Source: JAXLVB01 sp046329195
GTDB lineage: Bacteria; Bacteroidota; Bacteroidia; Cytophagales; Spirosomataceae
Direction of reading: 5' to 3'
Assembly (NCBI GenBank): GCA_046329195.1
Contig: JAXLVB010000001.1
Location: 1,426,001-1,490,000, forward strand
Length of the DNA stretch: 64,000 nt
The translations under genes and the position numbers were made by a program. Under the pieces are notes generated by a model. That model searched no databases, was not told the origin of the DNA, and saw only the letters and a program-made list of their open reading frames with translations. Positions 44,087 through 52,905 of this stretch are shown one piece after another. The first letter of the stretch is position 1, and each line of letters opens with the position of its first letter.

Positions 44087-45367
44087 ATGAAAAAAAAATA
44101 TTTTCTACTCCTTGTAATTATCTCTTATATAGGTAGTTTAGTGGCCAAACCTCACCCATTAGTTGAATCATTTTTGCCAAAAACACTTTCAACTTCTTCG
44201 TTTTTAGCAACCCCGTTCAAATCTGGAACTTGGCGAGCCATGGTCCAATCGCCCGGAGGAGTTTTACCTTTTGGTTTGGAGGTAAAGGTAATAGATGCTC
44301 ATTCGTTTTCGGTGTATATTCTGAATGGAAAGGAGCGCCTTAAAATGGACGATGCCGTTTTGAAGGGTGATTCCATCGTCATGAGTATGAAGATATTTGA
44401 TGCTGTCATTGTGGCACATGTTTCAGAAAATAGGTTGATGGGTTATTGGAAACGTCAACGTACGGCTAAGTCATTTGTACAACTGCCATTCAGGGCCGAA
44501 TACAATTATACTCACCGCTTTGTCCTGGACGCTCCTACAGCCAAACACAACGTTTCGGGCACGTGGGCCACTACCTTTTATACAGACAGAGACACTACTA
44601 TTTCGGTGGGTGTTTTTGAACAAACAGGCAATCGAGTGAATGGAACCTTCTTGACGACCACTGGCGACTATCGGTATTTGGACGGAAACGTGGTAGGCGA
44701 TACGCTTTATCTGTCCACTTTCGACGGTACACACGTGTATTTGTTTAAGTCCAAAATCGAAAATAATCGCTTGGTAGGAGGATTTTACTCAGGTGCTACG
44801 GGTTTCGAGAAAATGATTGCTCAAAAAGACCCTAACGCCGCCCTACCCGACTTGGATAAACTCACCTTTCTGAAGCCGGGTATGGAGCGTATTAGCTTCC
44901 AATTTCCTAACCTAAAAGGAAGCCCCGTTTCGTTGGACGATGCTAAGTTCAAAGGCAAAGTGGTGGTGATTCAGTTGATGGGGTCGTGGTGTCCCAACTG
45001 CATGGACGAAACCAACTTCTTGGCGCCGTGGTATGTCAAAAACAAGAAGAGAGGTGTAGAAATAATTGGTTTAGCATACGAAAAAAGTAATGTTTTGACT
45101 GAATCGGCCCCCAAGCTGGAGCGTATGAAACAGAGGTTTGGTATCGAATACGAAGTGCTATTGGCTGGCATCAACGACAAAGACGTTGCCTCACAGTCGC
45201 TACCGATGCTAAGTAAAGTGCTGGCTTTTCCGACCACCATCATCGTGGATAAAAAGGGAAAAGTACGTCAAATTCATACGGGTTTTTCGGGGCCTGGCAC
45301 AGGTAAATATTATGACCAATACGTAGAAGATTTTAATCGTTTGATGGACAAGTTATTGTCTGAATAA
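44087..45367 (+). CDS. Thioredoxin-fold TlpA-like secreted protein
   Basis: The 426-residue protein has an N-terminal signal sequence (residues 1-20) and two beta-rich repeats of unknown fold (residues 30-130 and 150-240). A TlpA/ResA-type thioredoxin domain follows with Cys302-Pro-Asn-Cys305 (GSWCPNC) and the cis-proline at 382 (FPTT). It should act as a thiol-disulfide oxidoreductase in the periplasm, perhaps in cytochrome maturation or disulfide reduction. It stands alone with a terminator behind it. Confidence 0.88.
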   Translation: MKKKYFLLLVIISYIGSLVAKPHPLVESFLPKTLSTSSFLATPFKSGTWRAMVQSPGGVLPFGLEVKVIDAHSFSVYILNGKERLKMDDAVLKGDSIVMSMKIFDAVIVAHVSENRLMGYWKRQRTAKSFVQLPFRAEYNYTHRFVLDAPTAKHNVSGTWATTFYTDRDTTISVGVFEQTGNRVNGTFLTTTGDYRYLDGNVVGDTLYLSTFDGTHVYLFKSKIENNRLVGGFYSGATGFEKMIAQKDPNAALPDLDKLTFLKPGMERISFQFPNLKGSPVSLDDAKFKGKVVVIQLMGSWCPNCMDETNFLAPWYVKNKKRGVEIIGLAYEKSNVLTESAPKLERMKQRFGIEYEVLLAGINDKDVASQSLPMLSKVLAFPTTIIVDKKGKVRQIHTGFSGPGTGKYYDQYVEDFNRLMDKLLSE

Positions 45368-45394
45368 AACGGACACTGCTTTCTGTTTTTACTA

Positions 45395-45422
45395 AAAAGC
45401 GGAGCATAACCTCTCCGCTTTT
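45395..45422 (+). terminator. Terminator after the TlpA-like gene
   Basis: AAAAGCGGAG (45395-45404) pairs perfectly with CTCCGCTTTT (45413-45422) around an 8-nt loop, 27 bp after the stop codon. Confidence 0.85.
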
Positions 45423-45431
45423 GTATTCATT

Positions 45432-46634
45432 ATGCCCCGAAAAGAACTGATATTGTTATTGTTGTTGGCCTGTGTGAATTTCACGCACATCATGGATTTT
45501 ATGATTATGATGCCGCTCGGGCCACAGCTTATGCGTAGCTTCAATGTGTCACCACAGCAATTTGGCTGGATGGTATCGGCTTATTCGTTTAGTGCAGGTT
45601 TTTCTGGTTTTTTGGCCTCATTTTTTGTAGATAGGTTTGACCGCAAGCGAGTACTCCAAACGGCTTATTCTGGCTTAGTAATAGCTACTTGGGCTTGCGC
45701 TTTTGCGCCTACGTATGAGCTGCTAACGGCGGCTCGTATCATCGCCGGAATTTTTGGGGGAGTATTAGGCTCACAAGTTATGTCTATCGTAGGGGATACC
45801 ATTCCATACGAACGCCGAGGGCGGGGTATGGCCGTCATTCAAGCGGCTTTTTCATTAGCAGCGGTGGCGGGCGTTCCGTTTGGCTTGTGGCTGGCCTCGC
45901 AGCTTAGTTGGCATGCTCCATTTTTGTTTGTGGGTTGCCTTGGGTTAGTCAATAGCCTACTCATTCAGTTTTTTGTACCACCTCTAACTACTCATTTACA
46001 GCAACTTGACCACAAGCCGCATCCATTGGATGTCATCAGGAGCATTGCCAGCCAGCCCAATCAACAACGGGCTCTGGTACTGACAGGTCTGATGATGATT
46101 GGCCACTTCAGTATCATTCCGTTTATCTCTCCGTATTTGGTAACCAATGCCCATTTCTCCGAAAAAGATATTTACTTAATTTATCTGGTAGGTGGAGCAC
46201 TCACCATCATTTCTTCGCCACTGATTGGCAAATTGGCTGACCAGTACGGCAAATACCGATTGTTTGCCATCTGCGCCTCGTTGTCGCTCACGACTACCTT
46301 TGCCATTACCAATCTCCCTGCCGTCGAGCTACCCCTTGTGCTGGTTGTGTCGGGTTTCTTTTTTATCTTTTCGGGGGGGCGTGTTATTACCTCGCAAGCC
46401 ATGCTGTCGTCGGTGGTTTTGCCACAAAATAGAGGTGGATTCATGAGCATCAATACCGCAGTGATGCAGTTGTCGTCGGCTACGGGGTCGTTTGTGGCTG
46501 GAATGATTGTACAAAAAGGTTCAGACGGACTTTTGCACCATTACCCATACGTTGGTTATATGGCTATCATAGCGATGATTTGTGCGATTATTGTAGCTCG
46601 AAAGATTAAGCCTGTCGGACAAGATGCAGTATAG
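45432..46634 (+). CDS. Major facilitator superfamily transporter
   Basis: The 400-residue protein has twelve predicted helices. MFS signatures are visible: FVDRFDRKRVLQ in the loop between helices 2 and 3 and GKLADQYGKYRLFA in the central loop. It resembles the drug or metabolite exporters of the DHA family, but a substrate cannot be given. It starts 9 bp after the terminator hairpin of the upstream gene and converges with mntH. Confidence 0.85.
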   Translation: MPRKELILLLLLACVNFTHIMDFMIMMPLGPQLMRSFNVSPQQFGWMVSAYSFSAGFSGFLASFFVDRFDRKRVLQTAYSGLVIATWACAFAPTYELLTAARIIAGIFGGVLGSQVMSIVGDTIPYERRGRGMAVIQAAFSLAAVAGVPFGLWLASQLSWHAPFLFVGCLGLVNSLLIQFFVPPLTTHLQQLDHKPHPLDVIRSIASQPNQQRALVLTGLMMIGHFSIIPFISPYLVTNAHFSEKDIYLIYLVGGALTIISSPLIGKLADQYGKYRLFAICASLSLTTTFAITNLPAVELPLVLVVSGFFFIFSGGRVITSQAMLSSVVLPQNRGGFMSINTAVMQLSSATGSFVAGMIVQKGSDGLLHHYPYVGYMAIIAMICAIIVARKIKPVGQDAV

Positions 46635-46646
46635 AACGAGATACCC

Positions 46647-47981
46647 CTACGAAAATAAGGTATCCCAAAGCAAATAGCCATTGAGTACGATAATGACTAT
46701 CGTGACTATCCAGCTCAGCATCGTAAGCCAGCCGCTATTCACAAAAGCCCCCATTTTGGTCTTGTTGCTTGTGAAAAGCACCAACGGCACTACGGCAAAG
46801 CTTAATTGTAACGATAAAATTACCTGACTCAACACCAGCAATTCGCTTGTGCCTCGGTCGCCATATAACAAGGTGACTATCAAGGCTGGCACCACAGCAG
46901 TGAGCCGAGTAAGAAGGCGCTGCAACCACGGTTTGATTTGGAGGTTCAGAAAGCCTTGCATCACAATCTGCCCTGCCAGCGTACCCGTTAGCGTAGAGTT
47001 TTGCCCCGAAGCCAACAACGCTACTGCAAACAAAATACTGGCCCATTTTACCCCTAAAATCGGATTTAGGAGTTGGTGGGCATCCATGATGTCGGCCACG
47101 TGCTGATTGCCTGAAAAATGAAACACCGCCGCCGAAATAATCAGAATAGCAGCATTGATAAAGAACGCCAAAAACAGCGATACGGTAGAGTCTATTGTTG
47201 CAAAACGAATGGCCATCCCCTTGCCCGACGCATTACGCTCGTAGGCACGGGTCTGCACGATGCTTGAGTGTAGGTAGAGGTTATGTGGCATGACCGTTGC
47301 CCCCAGTATCCCGATGGCTACATACAGCATCGAAGGATTAGTCAAGATGTCGGGCTGAGGTACAAGTCCTGTTACTACTTGTCGCATATCAGGCTTTGAC
47401 GCTACGATTTCGTAGGCAAAACAGGCAAAAATCACCAAAATCAAACTCCCTACGATACTCTCTAACACTCGAAACCCTCGCCCTTGAAAGTACATAATGG
47501 CCAGTACGTCGAGCACGGTGATAACCACCCCTACCGACATCGGAATACCGAACAAAAGATGCAGGGCGATAGCAGAACCTAATAGCTCAGCCAAATCACA
47601 AGCAACAATGGCCACTTGGCAAAGCACCCACAGCACAAGCACCGTAGGGTGAGAATAGTGCTGCCGGCAAGCCTGCGCCAAGTCAAGCCCTGTAGCAATA
47701 CCCAGCTTCAGCGCAAGGTGCTGCAAGAGCATTGCAAACAGATTAGACAGCAAAATCACCGAAAGCAAGGTGTAGCCAAACCGAGCCCCCCCCGCTATGT
47801 CGGTCGCCCAGTTGCCAGGGTCCATATAGCCTACCGCCACCATCAGGCCTGGGCCGGTAAAAGCCCATAATTTTCGCCAAAAGCCAGCTCCATGCGGCAC
47901 TTGCACGGAGGCATGTACCTCGGGCAGCGACTGCACCGGCAGTTGGGTGTTTTTTTCCATCAAGGGCGGTAAAACATTCAT
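46647..47981 (-). CDS. mntH: Nramp family divalent metal transporter
   Basis: The 444-residue membrane protein has the Nramp metal-binding motif DPGNWATDIAGG in helix 1 and the second signature MPHNLYLHSS in helix 6. It takes up Mn2+ or Fe2+ with protons. ATG 47981 (MNVLPPLMEKN) is preferred to 48020; a further internal ATG at 47960 also exists. It faces mntR across a shared control region with a DtxR-type palindrome, so manganese or iron should repress it. Confidence 0.93.
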   Translation of the reverse strand: MNVLPPLMEKNTQLPVQSLPEVHASVQVPHGAGFWRKLWAFTGPGLMVAVGYMDPGNWATDIAGGARFGYTLLSVILLSNLFAMLLQHLALKLGIATGLDLAQACRQHYSHPTVLVLWVLCQVAIVACDLAELLGSAIALHLLFGIPMSVGVVITVLDVLAIMYFQGRGFRVLESIVGSLILVIFACFAYEIVASKPDMRQVVTGLVPQPDILTNPSMLYVAIGILGATVMPHNLYLHSSIVQTRAYERNASGKGMAIRFATIDSTVSLFLAFFINAAILIISAAVFHFSGNQHVADIMDAHQLLNPILGVKWASILFAVALLASGQNSTLTGTLAGQIVMQGFLNLQIKPWLQRLLTRLTAVVPALIVTLLYGDRGTSELLVLSQVILSLQLSFAVVPLVLFTSNKTKMGAFVNSGWLTMLSWIVTIVIIVLNGYLLWDTLFS

Positions 47982-48063
47982 AAACTTGCTTGGGTTGTAC
48001 GATCCTCCTTTGCAAACCAATGAGATTCAGAAGAAACAGAACGGACTATCCACAATTTCATGA

Positions 48064-48071
48064 CAAACATA
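48064..48071 (-). promoter_or_regulatory. -7 promoter box for mntH
   Basis: The minus strand reads TATGTTTG (TAnnTTTG). The operator at 48102-48117 lies about 31-53 bp upstream of it, near or just upstream of the -33 position. Confidence 0.55.
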
Positions 48072-48101
48072 AAATTACTTTTTGGTAATTCAAAATATTT
48101 T

Positions 48102-48117
48102 TTTAGGTTTGTCTAAA
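48102..48117. promoter_or_regulatory. DtxR/MntR-type operator between mntH and mntR
   Basis: TTTAGGTTTGTCTAAA has inverted ends (TTTAG/CTAAA) and the TTAGG...CTAA core of DtxR-family sites. It is placed so that one bound repressor could cover both divergent promoters. Confidence 0.6.
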
Positions 48118-48142
48118 TTTTTGTTTACGCCAGAGAAAATTT

Positions 48143-48150
48143 TATTTTTG
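48143..48150 (+). promoter_or_regulatory. -7 promoter box for mntR
   Basis: TATTTTTG fits TAnnTTTG and lies 20 bp upstream of the mntR start at 48171. Confidence 0.55.
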
Positions 48151-48170
48151 AAACGTTATTTCAACACCTC

Positions 48171-48827
48171 ATGCACTCATTCACCGAAGAAAACTATCTG
48201 AAAATCATCTACCATCTTTCGGCGGGAATTGATGGGGAGGTGAGTACCAATGCGCTTTCGGAGCAAACTCAGACGAAAGCGGCCTCGGTATCGGATATGC
48301 TTCGTAAACTGGCGGACAAAAATCTGATTCACTACAAGAAGTACCAAGGTGTACGCCTCACCGAGGCAGGTCAACGTATTGCCTTGGCCGTGATTCGGAA
48401 GCATCGGTTGTGGGAGGTATTTTTAGTGCAAAAATTAGGCTTTGGCTGGGACGAAGTACATCACATAGCAGAACAGTTAGAACACATTGACTCTGAAGAA
48501 CTTATCGCCAAACTTGATGAGTTTTTAGATTTCCCCAAAACAGACCCCCACGGCGACCCCATCCCCGACCAACTGGGGGAAATGCCGCTGCATCAGGCGC
48601 AATGCCGCCTGTCTGAAATCAAGGTAGGTCAAAAAGTGGTGATGATGGGCGTAGCCGAAGACACACCGGCTTTTCTTCAGTATCTCGACAAAACGGGCCT
48701 AAAACTGGGTTGTGGGCTACTGATTGAAGAAGAAAATGCTTTCGATAAATCGCTGAGAGTGAGTATCAATGGGCAATCAGCTCAGTTCCTCAGCCACGAA
48801 GTAGCTAAGTGCCTGCTGGTAAAGTAG
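48171..48827 (+). CDS. mntR: DtxR family metal-dependent regulator
   Basis: The 218-residue protein has an N-terminal winged helix (residues 1-60, SFTEENYLKIIYHLS with VSTNALSEQTQTKAASVSDMLRKLADKNLI), a metal-binding and dimerisation domain containing HRLWEVFLVQKLG and a conserved HIAEQLEHIDSEELIAKLDEFLDFP-type stretch, and a C-terminal SH3-like FeoA-type domain. It should bind Mn2+ or Fe2+ and repress the divergent mntH. A start-to-start gap of 190 bp holds the operator. Confidence 0.93.
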   Translation: MHSFTEENYLKIIYHLSAGIDGEVSTNALSEQTQTKAASVSDMLRKLADKNLIHYKKYQGVRLTEAGQRIALAVIRKHRLWEVFLVQKLGFGWDEVHHIAEQLEHIDSEELIAKLDEFLDFPKTDPHGDPIPDQLGEMPLHQAQCRLSEIKVGQKVVMMGVAEDTPAFLQYLDKTGLKLGCGLLIEEENAFDKSLRVSINGQSAQFLSHEVAKCLLVK

Positions 48828-48867
48828 CTAGACATCTAAAAATGTGTTGAATCTGCCGTGCGCATCT

Positions 48868-50268
48868 CTACTTCTTGGTCCAGTACCAATAGAACGGAAG
48901 CCCCGTTGCAATCAGCGCAAGACCGATGAGTGCTTCGTAAGGGCGAGAAAACAGCGTATTGATTAACAATGCCACACAGGCTACAATAAAAATCAGCGGC
49001 ACTATTGGGTAGCCTACCACTTTGTACGGACGCTCGGCATCGGGCATGCGCTTACGCAAGATAAATACCCCTACCGTAGTGGCACCATAAAAAATGAACG
49101 ATGCAAAAATGAGCATGTCGGTCAATTGGTCAAACGTACCCGACAGCATCATTACTGCTGACCAAAACGCCTGAATCCAGAGAGCTTTAGAGGGCGTATT
49201 GTAATCAGGGTGAACATACTCAGTACCTTTGAAAAATACTCCGTCTTTGGCCATCGAATACGAAATACGAGCCGACGTGAGTAGGGTACTGCTGGTGCAG
49301 TTGAAGGTAGTAATCAAAATCAAGACGGAAATAATCCAGCCACCACCTTCGCCCAAGAAGTGCTTCACTACGCTTACGGCAGCAATGCCGTTTTGAGATT
49401 GATGGATGGCAATGAAGTTGTCGATGGGCATAACATAGAGGTAGGTAAAGTTGAGCAACAAGTACACTGCCATAATAATCAAACTCCCTAAGGTGAGAGC
49501 CAGTGGTAGGTTGCGTTGCGGATTCTTGATTTCGCCGCCAATATAACCCAAAGCAGCCCAGCCTTCATAGCCCCAAAAAGCACTGAGCGAGGCCACAAAC
49601 ATGGCCTTGAAGAGCGTCATACCCGATAATTTGTCGGGGTCGTAGGTTACGCTATTGGTCGTGATGTTCGACATACTTCCATCGCTCATGGTAAGGCCCA
49701 GTACGACAATCAAGGCAATGATAATCAGCATCGCAACGGTCAAGACGTTGCTCAAACTTGCTCCGAGTTTTAGCCCTCGGTAATTGAAGTACGTCAAGCC
49801 CACAATGAGGGTAATCCCCAAGATTTTGACACCTGAATTGTCGAACGGATGTAGGCCCAACAAATCCACGTCGGCCCAAGCGGCCAGCGGATTGCCCAAG
49901 GGAACAAGACTATTGAATGACTGCGAAAACACATAAGCCAACGAGGCTATCGAGGCCGTACGCACTACTGCAAACTGCGACCACCCAAACAAATAGGCAA
50001 AAAAGCGATTGTAAATGGTTCGGAAATAGGCAAACTCCCCGCCCGAATCGGCCAACATACTACCGATTTCAGCATTGCTCAACGTGCCTGCCAACGATAC
50101 CAAACCCGCCAACACCCAGCAAAGCAAGACTAACGTAGGCGACTGCAACTCGGCGGACATGGGGGCTACTTTCTTGAATACGCCCGAACCAATAACCGAG
50201 CTGATGACCAAAGCCGTGGCGGCTCCCAAGCCGATGGACCGAACTAATTGACCTTGCTTTTCTGACAT
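48868..50268 (-). CDS. APC family amino acid permease
   Basis: The 466-residue protein has twelve helices and the APC signature in helix 1 (GLGAATALVISSVIGSGVFKK) with the glycine-rich unwound region. Later motifs such as AFWGYEGWAALGYIGGEIKNPQRNLP match the LAT/YfnA-like permeases, which exchange or import amino acids. The substrate is uncertain. The gene is divergent from the LptF/G-type gene, with a dispersed-repeat copy between. Confidence 0.88.
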   Translation of the reverse strand: MSEKQGQLVRSIGLGAATALVISSVIGSGVFKKVAPMSAELQSPTLVLLCWVLAGLVSLAGTLSNAEIGSMLADSGGEFAYFRTIYNRFFAYLFGWSQFAVVRTASIASLAYVFSQSFNSLVPLGNPLAAWADVDLLGLHPFDNSGVKILGITLIVGLTYFNYRGLKLGASLSNVLTVAMLIIIALIVVLGLTMSDGSMSNITTNSVTYDPDKLSGMTLFKAMFVASLSAFWGYEGWAALGYIGGEIKNPQRNLPLALTLGSLIIMAVYLLLNFTYLYVMPIDNFIAIHQSQNGIAAVSVVKHFLGEGGGWIISVLILITTFNCTSSTLLTSARISYSMAKDGVFFKGTEYVHPDYNTPSKALWIQAFWSAVMMLSGTFDQLTDMLIFASFIFYGATTVGVFILRKRMPDAERPYKVVGYPIVPLIFIVACVALLINTLFSRPYEALIGLALIATGLPFYWYWTKK

Positions 50269-50366
50269 GTGCGAAGAGGGTTAGGTGGTTTTGGTGGTAA
50301 TTAGGGCATTTTTTGCACAAAAAGCAAATTTTGAGTAGCAAGACATAGACCTTCTTGAGGCCCTCT

Positions 50367-50399
50367 ACCCTGTCAGTGGTTGAAGACCCTGGCAGCGGT
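50367..50399. repeat. Single copy of the 33-bp dispersed element
   Basis: The unit reads ACCCTGTCAGTGG-N5-GACCCTGGCAGCGGT and aligns without gaps to the other copies at 8758 and 40223. Confidence 0.75.
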
Positions 50400-50614
50400 A
50401 CTAGTCAGACCGCTTTCGCCTTGCCATGATTTACCAAATCGTGGTACAACTTGATGATTACCACCCACCCCTTGTGGTAAATCACCCTATTTTATCACAA
50501 GATGGCTCTGTGAAAACCTTGCAAATTGCTACAAATCAATAATTTACCAATAACCAGTAACCAATACCCTACGAGTTAACAAAATTTAACTTCATGCTTT
50601 GACAGAATGCTTTG

Positions 50615-50622
50615 TATTTTTG
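50615..50622 (+). promoter_or_regulatory. -7 promoter box for the LptF/LptG-type gene
   Basis: TATTTTTG fits TAnnTTTG. A TTGACA at 50599-50604 could serve as the upstream box, though the gap is shorter than usual. The start codon follows 41 bp downstream. Confidence 0.5.
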
Positions 50623-50663
50623 TGGACTGAATCTTGTGCAGACTTTAGATTTCCTCTACGGCA

Positions 50664-51740
50664 TTGAAAATACTTGATAATTACATCTTTAGGCGTTTTC
50701 TGAAAACCTACCTCTTTACGCTGTCTATCATCGTACTGATTATTTGCGTGATTGATTACACCGAAAAAGTGGATGATTTTATCAAGAAAAAGGCTCCTCT
50801 TCAGGAAATTCTATTTGACTACTACCTCAATTTTATACCGTATTGGGGCATTTTCATTAGTCCATTGATTGTGTTTATTGCCGTGGTGTTCATGACGGCC
50901 AATATGGCTGCCCGCACCGAAATCATTGCGATTCTGAGCAGTGGGGTGAGTTTTCTTCGGTTGTTGGTGCCTTATTTGCTGGGGGCTGCTGCCATCGGTC
51001 TGATGACCTTTGCGATGGTGGGCTACTTGATTCCGATTGCCAATAAAACCCGCATTGCGTTTGAGAAAAAATACGTGAAATCGCAGTATTATTTTGACCA
51101 GCGGGATTTTCACCTCAAGATTGCGCCCGATGTATATGCCTACATGGAAAGCTACAGCAACATCAACAAAACGGGCTATCGTTTTTCGTTGGAGCGCATC
51201 AAAGGCACTCAGTTACTAGAGAAACTCTCGGCAGAGCAAATCACCTGGGACTCTACCCGTAGCAAATGGCGACTCTCTAACTACAAAATCCGTAGCATCA
51301 ACCAAGACCGAGAAACCTTGAAATTTGGCAACAGTACCGATACACTCATCAACCTGCACCCCGAAGATTTTGAGAGTAAATACCAGTTTCAGGAAACCCT
51401 CACGCTCACCGAGCTCGAAAACTACATCTCGCAACTCCGCAGCCGAGGCGCCGATGGCATCGAGACGTACCTCATCGAAAAGTATATGCGCTATGCCAAC
51501 CCCTTCGGCATTGCCATTCTGACATTTATTGGGGTGATTGTCTCGGCTCGTAAGTCACGGGGGGGCGTGGGTTTGCGTATAGCCTTGGGTTTTGCGCTGG
51601 CCTTTACCTACATTATGTTCTTCATCTTGGCCAAAGGCATCGCCGAAACGGGCGACATCCCTGCTCTGCTGGCTGTTTGGTTACCCAACCTCATCTTTGC
51701 TGGCGTAGGCATTGTGTTATACAAAACCGTTCCTCGATGA
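50664..51740 (+). CDS. LptF/LptG (YjgP/YjgQ) family lipopolysaccharide export permease
   Basis: The 358-residue protein begins KILDNYIFRRFLKTYLFTLSII, the conserved family N-terminus, with two helices on each side of a periplasmic beta-jellyroll domain (residues about 130-265). It forms the membrane part of the LptB2FG transporter that extracts lipopolysaccharide from the inner membrane. The start is TTG: the family N-terminus begins exactly there, and an in-frame TAG six codons upstream excludes an earlier ATG. It is not possible to say whether this copy is LptF or LptG. Confidence 0.9.
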   Translation: MKILDNYIFRRFLKTYLFTLSIIVLIICVIDYTEKVDDFIKKKAPLQEILFDYYLNFIPYWGIFISPLIVFIAVVFMTANMAARTEIIAILSSGVSFLRLLVPYLLGAAAIGLMTFAMVGYLIPIANKTRIAFEKKYVKSQYYFDQRDFHLKIAPDVYAYMESYSNINKTGYRFSLERIKGTQLLEKLSAEQITWDSTRSKWRLSNYKIRSINQDRETLKFGNSTDTLINLHPEDFESKYQFQETLTLTELENYISQLRSRGADGIETYLIEKYMRYANPFGIAILTFIGVIVSARKSRGGVGLRIALGFALAFTYIMFFILAKGIAETGDIPALLAVWLPNLIFAGVGIVLYKTVPR

Positions 51741-51961
51741 AGGGGGCTAGGGATTGGTTTACTGGTTATTGGGTAGCTGAGGGGTGATTAATAGTCTAAC
51801 ACGCATCACTCAAGCCTGTCTCCAGACCGACTTCTTTCGGTTATTAAGAACTTATTTATTTTCTAAGTCGTGTAGCTATTTCTCTTAAATGCTATTTTGA
51901 CTCCCTAAAATGAGACTAGAGTAAGAGTAGTTAAATTGACGGATTTTAGTACTTTTGTCTT
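51741..51961. other. Intergenic region before the restriction-modification island
   Basis: No gene is visible. Base use becomes AT-rich from about 51840 onward, which may mark the left edge of acquired DNA. It ends with a -7 box immediately before the restriction gene. Confidence 0.4.
51950..51957 (+). promoter_or_regulatory. -7 promoter box overlapping the restriction gene start
   Basis: TACTTTTG fits TAnnTTTG and ends only four bases before the ATG at 51962. The predicted transcript start is at or just after the start codon, giving a leaderless messenger. TTGAC at 51936-51940 is the only upstream-box candidate and is too close. Confidence 0.45.
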
Positions 51962-52888
51962 ATGGATAGGGCTGATAAGATAAAATACAAATCTACATTC
52001 AAAACGGAATTGGACAGGTTTGCTGACAAACTTGAAAAGTACGTTTCTACAGATAAGGGCGAGTGGACAATAAAAGGCTTTATAGACGTTTACAAGAACA
52101 TTTATACTATTTCTTCTGACACCAAAATCGTTTCAAAAATCCTTGAGATACACATATTTCCCCAAATCTTACAGTTTGCAGATAGCATCGGCTACAGAAT
52201 AATCCTTGCTGAAAAACAAAATTGGTATCCTGATTTGACATTTGTAAAGAAAGATAATGATGCAGTAAAATTTGCGCTTGATATAAAGACTACTTTCAGG
52301 CGGAACAACAAAACTGCTGGTTTTACGCTTGGAAGTCATGGGGGTTATTTCAAAGAACGAGATAAAGACAAGAACATTCAGTTTCCTTACAATCAATATT
52401 TGGGGCATTATTGTCTGGGCGTTATATATACCCGCACGGACATTTCAGATAACCTTGCCGAAACAGACATTTACCAAGTTCAAGAACTTCAATCAGCTGA
52501 TGATTCGCAAGAATATGAAGCGCCTAACACAAAGATCGGAGAGCGTTCTGTTACAACGGTAAAGAATCTCAAAGCGATTACTTCAGTGATAAAAGACTTT
52601 GATTTTTTTGCTGCGGAGAAATGGAAAATCGCAAGTGATAAGCAAGGTTCAGGTAATACTGCGAATATTGGTTCAATCTTAGATATTGCTGACCTAAAAA
52701 ATGAAAATGGGGTTTTTAGTCAATTAGGCGAAGAATGGTTTGATGAATACTGGATCAACTATGGGTCAGCTAGCATAGTGAAAGATGGGAAGCCGACTAA
52801 AATTACCAGCCTTAAAGATTTTTTAGAGTTCAAAGGCAGGATTGACCTTTGGGCTAAAATCATTTCAAAAACTTTAAAACAAGCATAA
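51962..52888 (+). CDS. EcoRV-like type II restriction endonuclease
   Basis: The 308-residue protein aligns from memory with EcoRV over most of its length. The catalytic core is Asp91 (YPDLTF), Asp107 and Lys109 (ALDIKTT), as in the PD...D-x-K nucleases. The flanking stretches SSDTKIVSKILE, FTLGSHGGYF, FPYNQYLGHYCLGVIYTR and a C-terminal DEYWINYG also match. The recognition loop GSGNTANIGS (residues 229-238) corresponds to the EcoRV loop that contacts GATATC. The N-terminus is longer than that of EcoRV by about 40 residues. It should cleave unmethylated GATATC. The gene is AT-rich and directly precedes its methylase. Confidence 0.88.
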   Translation: MDRADKIKYKSTFKTELDRFADKLEKYVSTDKGEWTIKGFIDVYKNIYTISSDTKIVSKILEIHIFPQILQFADSIGYRIILAEKQNWYPDLTFVKKDNDAVKFALDIKTTFRRNNKTAGFTLGSHGGYFKERDKDKNIQFPYNQYLGHYCLGVIYTRTDISDNLAETDIYQVQELQSADDSQEYEAPNTKIGERSVTTVKNLKAITSVIKDFDFFAAEKWKIASDKQGSGNTANIGSILDIADLKNENGVFSQLGEEWFDEYWINYGSASIVKDGKPTKITSLKDFLEFKGRIDLWAKIISKTLKQA

Positions 52889-52905
52889 ATACGCAAGATA
52901 ACGAA

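Larger units (their letters stand above)
50269..50663. other. Divergent intergenic region of about 400 bp
   Basis: It contains the 33-bp dispersed-element copy at 50367-50399, several short imperfect repeats with GTGGTAA/TTACCAC around 50440-50490, and the promoter of the LptF/G-type gene. No gene is visible. Confidence 0.55.

Noticed and set aside
46635..46667. Terminator between the convergent MFS and mntH genes
   Set aside because: GATACC/GGTATC form a weak stem that runs into the coding end of mntH and has no T-run.
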